Shown in pieces: positions 1 through 6,537 of a stretch of 19,952 nt of DNA; position 1 is the stretch's first letter; every line of letters starts with the position of its first letter. The position numbers and the translations under genes are program-made. Under the pieces are notes generated by a model. The model did not search any database. It was not told the origin of the DNA and was given only the letters and a program-made list of their open reading frames with translations. This DNA comes from an uncultured Porphyromonadaceae bacterium (GTDB lineage Bacteria > Bacteroidota > Bacteroidia > Bacteroidales > Muribaculaceae): positions 1 to 19,952 of the forward strand of contig CAMWQY010000007.1 of the NCBI GenBank assembly GCA_947176355.1. The letters run 5' to 3'.

Positions 1-933
1 GACCCCAGTGTACACATCTTCAATGGCAAGATCTACATCTATCCCTCCCACGACTGGGAGTGCGAGAACGTAGAGAACGACAACGGCGACCAATACGTAA
101 TGAAAGACATGCACGTACTTTCCATCGACGGCGACCCAATGACCGGCAAAGTGACTGACCATGGCAAAGCACTCGACATTGCCGACATTCCATGGGCTGG
201 TCGTCAGCTTTGGGACTGCGACTGCGCTGAGAAAGACGGAAAGTACTATCTATATTTCCCACTCAAGGATAAGAACGATATTTTCCGCATCGGTGTAGCC
301 ATTGCCGACCGTCCTGAAGGTCCCTTCATTGCTGAGCCTGATCCAATCCGTGGAAGTTATTCAATGGATATCTGCGTATTGAAAGATGGAGGCGAATATT
401 ACCTCTATTTTGGTGGTCTCTGGGGCGGACAGCTTCAGCGTTATAAAGACAACAAGGCCCTCGAGAGTGCATACCTTCCGGAAGGGGCAGAACCGTCGCT
501 CCCAAGCCGCTGCGCGCGCCTGAGCAAAGACATGCTTCAGTTTGCTGAAGAACCACGCCCCATCCAGGTTGTGGATGAAGAAGGCAATCCTCTGCGTGCT
601 GATGACCCGCATCGTTTCTTTGAAGCGTCATGGGTGCACAAGATGAATGGAAAATACTACTTCTCATACTCTACCGGCGACAGCCATCTACTCTGCTACG
701 CAGTAGGCGACAATCCATACGGACCTTTCGTATATCAAGGTGAAATTCTCACTCCGGTAGTAGGCTGGACCACTCACCACAGTATCATAGAATATGACGG
801 CAAGTGGTATCTGTTCCATCACGACAGCGTACCTTCCGGTGGCAAATCATGGCTCCGCAGCCTAAAAGTCTGCGAAATCACCTTCGACGAAAACGGCAAA
901 ATCCGGACCATCGACGGCGGCGGCAACGCATAG
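1..933 (+). CDS. Glycoside hydrolase family 43, 5'-truncated by window edge
   Basis: The reading frame is open from base 1 to a TAG at 931-933, giving 310 visible residues; the start codon, and any signal peptide, lie upstream. The first visible residues, DPSVHIFNGKIYIYPSHD, are a GH43 blade-1 motif, so the very first codon is the predicted catalytic-base Asp. Asp123 (codon numbering from base 1, in YSMDICVLKDGGEYYLYFGG) is the likely pKa-modulating Asp, and Glu208 in FFEASWVHK is the likely general acid. GH43 enzymes are five-bladed beta-propellers that act as exo-beta-xylosidases or alpha-L-arabinofuranosidases. The length after the base fits a single-domain enzyme without a CBM6, unlike the other three GH43 genes here, and by eye it is not a close paralogue of them. 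The ATG at 100 is internal and should not be used as the start. Three 43-bp repeats begin at the stop codon. I cannot assign the subfamily or exact substrate. Confidence 0.93.
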   Translation, partial: DPSVHIFNGKIYIYPSHDWECENVENDNGDQYVMKDMHVLSIDGDPMTGKVTDHGKALDIADIPWAGRQLWDCDCAEKDGKYYLYFPLKDKNDIFRIGVAIADRPEGPFIAEPDPIRGSYSMDICVLKDGGEYYLYFGGLWGGQLQRYKDNKALESAYLPEGAEPSLPSRCARLSKDMLQFAEEPRPIQVVDEEGNPLRADDPHRFFEASWVHKMNGKYYFSYSTGDSHLLCYAVGDNPYGPFVYQGEILTPVVGWTTHHSIIEYDGKWYLFHHDSVPSGGKSWLRSLKVCEITFDENGKIRTIDGGGNA

Positions 934-1059
934 TAACAAAGCATGCTCCGCATGCGCCCCGCCGAGTCAAGCAACGTAATAAAGCATGCTCCGCATGCGC
1001 CCCGCCGAGTCAAACAACGTAATAAAGCATGCTCCGCATGCGCCCCACAAAGTCAAACG
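933..1059 (+). repeat. Array of three 43-bp intergenic repeats
   Basis: Three direct repeats stand head to tail at 933-975, 976-1018 and 1019-1059, the last slightly degenerate at its end. Each contains the core AGCATGCTCCGCATGCG: two GCATGC arms that pair across a 3-base TCC loop. After the core come a C-rich stretch, a conserved AGTCAA and then CAAC. The first copy begins on the last base of the preceding TAG. The array fills the gap between the GH43 and GH31 genes. Confidence 0.9.
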
Positions 1060-1085
1060 GTAACATCCTTCCCAATACCCAACCA

Positions 1086-3494
1086 ATGAAACCCCTCCTA
1101 ACCATCCTCCTCTCCTTTATAGCCTTAGTAGCCTTCTCCCAAGCTCCTATCATAGACTTTGTAACCCCGACAATAGTCCGAGTCCGCTGGACTCCCGACG
1201 GCACTGTCACAGACAATGCCACAGGAGTCTGTGTCTACCCTCAGACCATTGTGGACGTGGAGGAAACCCAATCCGGCTCAATGACCATCTACCGTTCCGA
1301 CTCACTTGAAGTATCGGTAGACAGCAAAGGAGGCGTTACATTTATCGACCCCATCGCCAAGCGAATCCTCTTGAAGGAATCTGTCAATGTCCCTCGCAGC
1401 TTCGAGAAAGTGGCGCAGGAGAAAATCACCTACGATGAGTCATCCGCCCACATGGAAGAGACTGCAAACGGTAAGGTTACGGTGAAAGATATCCTCAGAA
1501 GAGATACTATAGGGATGAAGCAGAGGTTTGCCATCACATTTGACATGTCGGCAAATGAAGCCATATATGGACTTGGACAGCAGATGGAAGACTATGTCAA
1601 TCTTCTTGGCAAGACTCTGTATCTCACTCAACACAACCTGAAGGTCTTCATCCCTATGATGGTCTCTACAGCAGGATACGGTCTTCTTTTCGATGCAGGT
1701 TGCTCTATGATCTTCGACAGCAAGAACAAGGGGCAAGGAATGAAGATAGGTGAGACATCTTCAGGCTTCGAGACAACCCTTACGATGGAGGCTGCTAATA
1801 CCGTTGACTACTACTTTATTAAGGGAGAAATGTCGGAAGATGTAGTGGAGGGCTACAGATATCTTACAGGCAATGTAGCCATGATGCCTCGCTATATGTT
1901 TGGATATGTTCAGTCAAAGGAGCGCTATGTTTCTTCCGATGATATTATTAATACACTTAAAGAATATCGACGTCGCCATGTGCCTATCGATGTGATCGTA
2001 CAAGACTGGAACTACTGGCCACAGGGGTGGGGATACATGAAGATGAACCGTGATTACTATCCTGATCCAAAGGCTCTTGCCGACTCTGTCCATGCTCAGA
2101 ATGCAAAGCTAATGGTGAGTATCTGGGCAAATCCTCAGTATTGTCCTGAGGCGGACGATTTCAGAAGCAAAGGTCTGATGCTCGAGCATTCTGTCTACGA
2201 TGCTTTCAGTCCCGAAGGTCGCGACCTATATTGGAAATATGCCAATGATGAGTTTTTCTCAAATGGTTTTGATTGCTGGTGGTGTGATAGCAGCGAGCCG
2301 CTTGACGGAGATTGGAATCAATTGCCTGAACCGGAAAATGGTGTGCCATATTCCTGGGATAATCATGAACGTCGTTGGCGACTCAACGATGCAATCCTAT
2401 CAGAAGCATTAGGTGCAGAGCGTGCTTGTCTATATTCCCTAAATCATGCAAAGGGCATATATGAGCATCAACGCGCTGAGACAGATAGAAAACGAGTCGT
2501 AAACCTTACTCGCTCTTCATTTGCCGGTCAGCAAAGATACGCCACTGCTTCATGGAATGGCGACACGTATGCTTCCTGGGATTCTTTCAAGAAGCAGATT
2601 CCCGGCGGAATCAACTATTTCGCTACAGGTAGCCCTTATTGGACCACTGATATAGGATGCTTCTTTGTAAAGTCCAGTCCAAGATGGTTTCAGAAAGGTG
2701 AATTTCCTGATGGCGTTAAGGATGACGGATATAAAGAGTTTTATACCCGTATGTTCCAATGGGGGACATTCCTTCCAATCTTGCGCAGCCACGGCACTGA
2801 GACTCCCCGTGAGATTTGGCATTTCGGGGAAGAAGGTACTCCATACTACGATGCCATTCGCGATATGATCAATCTCAGGTATTCGATGATTCCCTATATC
2901 TACAGCATGGCTGATGCCCAGACCCGTAGTGGCTACAGTATGGCTCGCCCACTTGCTTTCGACTTCCCGAAAGATAGAAAGGTGTATGATATCAAGGATC
3001 AATATATGTTTGGAGATATAATGGTGTCTCCGGTGACCGATCCGGGTGTCAAATCCAAGGATGTATATCTCCCCGAAGGTGTCGACTGGTATGATTTCTG
3101 GAGCGGCAAGAAGTTTGCCGGAGGTGAAAAGATATCTGCCGATACTCCTATCAATCGCCTTCCACTATTCGTAAAAGCAGGAAGCATCATTCCTACGACT
3201 GAAGTAGTGGAATATGCTGATGCTTCAGCCGGCAACCCTATCACTATTGATATCTATCCCGGTAAAGATGCCGAATTCACCCTCTATGACGATGATGGCG
3301 AAACATACGATTTCGAAAAAGGTGAATTCACACGCATCAAAATGACTTGGAACGACAGCAAAAATGAACTGACGATAGCAGAAGCAGAAGGAACTTACCC
3401 TGAAGCTCCCGCCACCAGAAAGATGACAGTCCGTAAAGGAGATAAATCTAAAACCATCACATACAAAGGAAAATCCACAAGAGTAAAAATATGA
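1086..3494 (+). CDS. Glycoside hydrolase family 31, probable secreted alpha-xylosidase
   Basis: The 802-residue protein starts with a clear Sec signal peptide (MKPLLTILLSFIALVAFSQA), which is why I choose the ATG at 1086. An in-frame ATG at 1029 lies inside a 43-bp repeat and would only add a repeat-encoded peptide (MLRMRP...) in front of the signal. An N-terminal beta-sandwich with the GH31 motif IYGLGQQ is followed from about residue 266 by the (beta/alpha)8 barrel. Asp401 in WWCDSSEP is the predicted nucleophile and Asp493 in SWNGDTYASW the acid/base; the C-terminal beta domains follow. WWxDSxEP with a SWxGD acid/base loop fits the alpha-xylosidase branch of GH31, which removes terminal alpha-D-xylose, but alpha-glucosidase activity cannot be excluded. 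The Cys directly before the nucleophile is a less usual choice. There is no visible PA14 insert, which many xyloglucan-specific GH31 enzymes carry. The stop overlaps the next GH43 start (ATGA). Confidence 0.93.
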   Translation: MKPLLTILLSFIALVAFSQAPIIDFVTPTIVRVRWTPDGTVTDNATGVCVYPQTIVDVEETQSGSMTIYRSDSLEVSVDSKGGVTFIDPIAKRILLKESVNVPRSFEKVAQEKITYDESSAHMEETANGKVTVKDILRRDTIGMKQRFAITFDMSANEAIYGLGQQMEDYVNLLGKTLYLTQHNLKVFIPMMVSTAGYGLLFDAGCSMIFDSKNKGQGMKIGETSSGFETTLTMEAANTVDYYFIKGEMSEDVVEGYRYLTGNVAMMPRYMFGYVQSKERYVSSDDIINTLKEYRRRHVPIDVIVQDWNYWPQGWGYMKMNRDYYPDPKALADSVHAQNAKLMVSIWANPQYCPEADDFRSKGLMLEHSVYDAFSPEGRDLYWKYANDEFFSNGFDCWWCDSSEPLDGDWNQLPEPENGVPYSWDNHERRWRLNDAILSEALGAERACLYSLNHAKGIYEHQRAETDRKRVVNLTRSSFAGQQRYATASWNGDTYASWDSFKKQIPGGINYFATGSPYWTTDIGCFFVKSSPRWFQKGEFPDGVKDDGYKEFYTRMFQWGTFLPILRSHGTETPREIWHFGEEGTPYYDAIRDMINLRYSMIPYIYSMADAQTRSGYSMARPLAFDFPKDRKVYDIKDQYMFGDIMVSPVTDPGVKSKDVYLPEGVDWYDFWSGKKFAGGEKISADTPINRLPLFVKAGSIIPTTEVVEYADASAGNPITIDIYPGKDAEFTLYDDDGETYDFEKGEFTRIKMTWNDSKNELTIAEAEGTYPEAPATRKMTVRKGDKSKTITYKGKSTRVKI

Positions 3495-5005
3495 AAAAAT
3501 CCCTATTCTCCCTATCTCTCTTACTGGCTACGGCTTCAGCCGTAGCAGATAATCCTTGTGTCCAGACATGTTATACTACCGATCCGGCTCCGATGGTGCA
3601 CGACGGACGCCTATATGTCTACACCGGTCATGACGAGGATAATGCCTCCTTCTTTGAGATGTTTGAGTGGCGAGTATATTCCACTGTGGATATGGTGAAT
3701 TGGACCGATCATGGTTCTCCTCTTTCTCTTGAAGATTTTTCTTGGGCTGATGACCGTGCATGGGCTCCACAATGCATTGAACGTAATGGTAAGTTCTATC
3801 TTTATGTGCCTGTGTACTCAAAGTTAACTGGTGCAATGGCAATTGGGGTGGCGGTCAGCGACAGTCCGACAGGACCTTTCAAGGATGCAATAGGAAAACC
3901 ACTCGTCGACGGAAATTGGGCATATATTGATCCTACTGTCTTTATTGACGATGATGGCCAAGCTTATCTTTATTGGGGAAATCCTGATATATATCTTGTC
4001 AAGCTTAATGAAGACATGATCTCATATTCCGGAAAGGTGGAGAAATTAAAGCAGACTCCGGAAAGTTTTGGTACTCCTCTCAATAATTCCGACTCCAAGT
4101 CTTCATATACTGAGGGACCATGGTATTACAAACGAAATGGTATTTATTATCTTGTCTACGCAGCCGGAGGAATCCCGGAACATATTGCTTATTCAACAAG
4201 CGATGCTCCTACCGGACCATGGACCTACAGAGGCATTATAATGCCCTCTATTGGTTGGCTCAACTCATTTACTAACCATCCCGGCATAGTTGACTTTATG
4301 GGAAATTCCTATTTCTTCTATCATTCCGGCAATTTGCCCGGTGGCGGTGGTTTTGACCGAAGCATCTGTGTTGAGCAGTTTGATTATAACACTGATGGTA
4401 CGATACCTTCGATAACCCCCACTAAAACAGGTCCAAATCCTATCGCTTCTCTCAATCCATACGGGCGTGTTGAGGCTGAGACTATGGCTTGGTCGGAAGG
4501 GGTAGGCACTTCACAGAATGATGCCGTAGGTGTATATGTCGATAAAGTTCATGATGGTGACTATATCAAAGTCTCAAATGTAGATTTCTCTGATGAGGGA
4601 GCTGTTTCTTTTGGAGCTTGCGTGGCTGGCAAATTAAAAGGAAATCAAATTAAGGTATTTCTTGATTCCAAGAAAGGGGAACTGGTGGCAAAGGCTGATG
4701 TGCCTCCCACCAAAGATGCAGACACGTGGGAATACTTTGAGACTCCGACTTTAAAAGAGATAACCGGTGTGCATGACGTATATTTTGTTTTTTCCGGTGG
4801 TATAAAAAATAAGGCACTTTTCAATTTTGATTACTGGACCTTTAAAACCTCTGAATCAAGTGTGGAAATAAATAATGCTAATAGCAGTTATATTGTAGTC
4901 TACAATCTGATGGGTGTAAAGATCTTCGAAACTGACGATAAAGCAAAGATTTCCTCACTGCCAAAAGGCATATATATAATCAACGGGCGAAAAGTCCTTA
5001 TCTAA
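3491..5005 (+). CDS. Secreted GH43-CBM6 enzyme with a T9SS-like C-terminal tail
   Basis: The 504-residue protein begins with a signal peptide ([19 protein letters not shown], likely cleaved before Asp20). A GH43 beta-propeller occupies about residues 25-320: Asp31 in TTDPAP is the predicted base, Asp147 in YIDPTVFIDDDG the pKa modulator and Glu208 in YTEGPW the general acid. A CBM6 module follows at about 326-452, with a VEAE-type opening (Glu328/Glu330) and a closing FNFDYWTFK. The last ~50 residues, including VVYNLMGVKIFE and LPKGIYIINGRKV, resemble a short type IX secretion C-terminal sorting domain. The tandem neighbour downstream lacks this tail. Expected role: exo-release of L-arabinofuranose or xylose from hemicellulose side chains, with CBM6 holding the glycan. 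Translation is probably coupled to the upstream GH31 through the ATGA overlap. The secretion route is inferred from the tail only. Confidence 0.93.
   Translation: MKKSLFSLSLLLATASAVADNPCVQTCYTTDPAPMVHDGRLYVYTGHDEDNASFFEMFEWRVYSTVDMVNWTDHGSPLSLEDFSWADDRAWAPQCIERNGKFYLYVPVYSKLTGAMAIGVAVSDSPTGPFKDAIGKPLVDGNWAYIDPTVFIDDDGQAYLYWGNPDIYLVKLNEDMISYSGKVEKLKQTPESFGTPLNNSDSKSSYTEGPWYYKRNGIYYLVYAAGGIPEHIAYSTSDAPTGPWTYRGIIMPSIGWLNSFTNHPGIVDFMGNSYFFYHSGNLPGGGGFDRSICVEQFDYNTDGTIPSITPTKTGPNPIASLNPYGRVEAETMAWSEGVGTSQNDAVGVYVDKVHDGDYIKVSNVDFSDEGAVSFGACVAGKLKGNQIKVFLDSKKGELVAKADVPPTKDADTWEYFETPTLKEITGVHDVYFVFSGGIKNKALFNFDYWTFKTSESSVEINNANSSYIVVYNLMGVKIFETDDKAKISSLPKGIYIINGRKVLI
3527..3546 (+). other. Hairpin inside a signal-peptide coding region
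   Basis: A perfect inverted repeat, GCTACGGC-TTCA-GCCGTAGC (8-bp arms, 4-base loop), lies in codons 13-19 of the GH43 at 3491. The paralogous position in the gene at 5035 has mismatches in the arms, so the stem is not conserved between the paralogues. It could slow early translation or could be chance; I see nothing else that supports a function. Confidence 0.35.
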
Positions 5006-5034
5006 ATATTTAAAATAATCTAAAGCAAGATATC

Positions 5035-6405
5035 ATGAAAAAATTGATGTTCTCCCTCTCTCTCTTACTGGCTGGGGCTTCAGCCGTAGCAGATAATCCC
5101 TGCGTGCAGACTAACTATACTACCGACCCTGCCCCGATGGTGCATGGCGATAGACTGTATGTATATACTGGCCATGATGAGAAAGGTGCCGATTTCTTCT
5201 GGATGCAGGAGTGGCGTGTCTATTCCACCGATGATATGGTCAATTGGACCGACCACGGTTCTCCTCTTGCAATCGAAGACTTCTCTTGGGGCGATGACCG
5301 TGCTTGGGCACCACAATGTGTAGAACGCAACGGAAAGTTCTATTTCTATGTGCCTCTCCATTCCAAACTTACCGGCGCTATGGCAATCGGTGTGGCAGTA
5401 GGAGACTCCCCGACAGGTCCTTTTAAAGATGCCATAGGAAAACCTCTTGCCGATGGCAACTGGGATTTCATCGATCCAACTTGCTTTATCGATGATGACG
5501 GACAAGCCTATCTTTATTGGGGCAATCCGACTATCTACTACGTCAAGCTCAACGACGACATGATCTCTTTCGATGGCGAAGTGCAGAAACTTGTCCCTGA
5601 TGAAGCCGGTTTCGGTCCCGGAAAGGAAGTGCCGATGGAGCCGGGTAAAAAATATAACAGCTCTTACACTGAAGGACCATGGTTCTTTAAGAGAAATGGA
5701 AAATACTATATGCTCTATGCTGCAGGAGGAATACCTGAACACCTCGCATATTCTATGAGCGATAGCCCCACAGGACCATGGAAATATATGGGCACAATCA
5801 TGCCACAGAAAGACGAGACCGGTTCTTTCACCAATCATTGCGGTGTAGCGGACTATAAAGGAAAATCTTATTTCTTCTATCATACAGGCAATCTTCCCGG
5901 TGGAGGCGGTTTCGGACGCAGCTTCTGTGTCGAACCCTTTGAATACAATGCCGACGGAACTTTCCCGACTATTCTTCCTACCAAGGAGGGTGCTCCTGCA
6001 ATAGGTTATCTTGATCCTTATCAAAGAGTAGAAGCAGAGACAATGGCATGGTCAGAGGGACTGTCATCCCGTCAGAATGTGAAGGAAGGTGTGTATATTT
6101 CTGATATTCATAATGGAGATTATCTAAAGGTGGCAAACGTCAACTTTATGAGTGGTGGTCCAAAGACTTTCTGTGCATCTGCAGCCAGTGGCTTGCGTGG
6201 CGGAAATATTGAAGTGCACATGGATTCTGTTGATGGTCCGCTGGTGGCTGATCTGAAAGTCCCCGGTACTGGAAGTTGGGAGAATTTCGCCTACATTGAG
6301 ACTCCTGCCAAGATTGAAGTCCCGGGAGTCCACGACCTCTACTTCGTCTTCAAAGGCAGAAAAGGCCCCGAACTCTTCAACTTCGACTACTGGCAATTCA
6401 AATAA
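5035..6405 (+). CDS. Secreted GH43-CBM6 enzyme (tandem paralogue)
   Basis: The 456-residue protein is collinear with the preceding GH43 from signal peptide to CBM6 and roughly two-thirds identical by eye, so the pair arose by tandem duplication. The signal peptide is [19 protein letters not shown]. The predicted catalytic triad is Asp31 (TTDPAP), Asp147 (FIDPTCFIDDDG) and Glu213 (SYTEGPWFF). CBM6 spans about 331-456 (VEAETMAW ... FNFDYWQFK). Compared with its twin it has a five-residue insertion before the general acid (region FGPGKEVPMEPGKKYN) and no T9SS-like tail, ending exactly at the CBM6. It lies 29 bp after the previous gene, probably in the same transcript. The likely activity is exo-alpha-L-arabinofuranosidase or beta-xylosidase. 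The insertion sits near the active-site rim and could alter side-chain specificity (inference). Its TAA stop falls within the first downstream 43-bp repeat. Confidence 0.93.
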   Translation: MKKLMFSLSLLLAGASAVADNPCVQTNYTTDPAPMVHGDRLYVYTGHDEKGADFFWMQEWRVYSTDDMVNWTDHGSPLAIEDFSWGDDRAWAPQCVERNGKFYFYVPLHSKLTGAMAIGVAVGDSPTGPFKDAIGKPLADGNWDFIDPTCFIDDDGQAYLYWGNPTIYYVKLNDDMISFDGEVQKLVPDEAGFGPGKEVPMEPGKKYNSSYTEGPWFFKRNGKYYMLYAAGGIPEHLAYSMSDSPTGPWKYMGTIMPQKDETGSFTNHCGVADYKGKSYFFYHTGNLPGGGGFGRSFCVEPFEYNADGTFPTILPTKEGAPAIGYLDPYQRVEAETMAWSEGLSSRQNVKEGVYISDIHNGDYLKVANVNFMSGGPKTFCASAASGLRGGNIEVHMDSVDGPLVADLKVPGTGSWENFAYIETPAKIEVPGVHDLYFVFKGRKGPELFNFDYWQFK

Positions 6406-6480
6406 AGCAAGCTCCGCATGCGCCCCCAGAGTCAAACAACGTAATAAAGCATGCTCCGCATGCGCCCCACCAAGTCAAGA
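6401..6480 (+). repeat. Array of two 43-bp-family repeats overlapping a stop codon
   Basis: Two copies lie at 6401-6440 and 6441-6480. The first is slightly shortened, and one palindrome arm is mutated (GCAAGC instead of GCATGC). The TAA stop of the upstream GH43 (6403-6405) is the TAA found inside the GTAATAAAGC start of the repeat, so the element forms the end of the coding sequence. Orientation is the same as in the other arrays. Confidence 0.88.
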
Positions 6481-6490
6481 GGTAATTTTC

Positions 6491-6507
6491 TCAGGTCAGA
6501 GACCTGA
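6491..6507 (+). other. Mini-hairpin in the leader of the second GH31
   Basis: TCAGGTC-AGA-GACCTGA is a perfect 7-bp-arm, 3-base-loop inverted repeat, 30 bases upstream of the ATG at 6538. It has no T-tract after it. A nearly identical element with loop GGA lies at 17259-17277 after the GH127 gene, so it belongs to a dispersed family. Function unknown; a role in the leader RNA is possible. Confidence 0.6.
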
Positions 6508-6537
6508 AGATTATGGTAAAAATAAACAATAACCAAA

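Noticed and set aside
326..667. Minus-strand open frame of 113 codons
   Set aside because: It lies wholly inside the GH43 gene, has no family resemblance and is explained as a shadow of a codon-biased gene.
933..1059. Possible CRISPR array
   Set aside because: Units of 43 bp follow each other directly with no unique spacers, and the same unit recurs in several short arrays; no cas genes are present.
3491..3560. Lipoprotein signal in the GH43 proteins (Cys near residue 23)
   Set aside because: The residues before Cys23 (ADNPC) do not form a lipobox, and a normal signal peptidase I site (AVA) precedes it.
5080..6024. Minus-strand open frame of 314 codons opposite the second GH43-CBM6
   Set aside because: Long, but fully antisense to a gene with intact catalytic motifs. 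Its composition (Ile/His/Arg-rich, no domain signature) is that of an antisense shadow.
6483..6490. TAATTTTC as a -7 promoter element for the second GH31
   Set aside because: It has one mismatch to TAnnTTTG and no TTG at the right distance upstream, since that region is repeat sequence.
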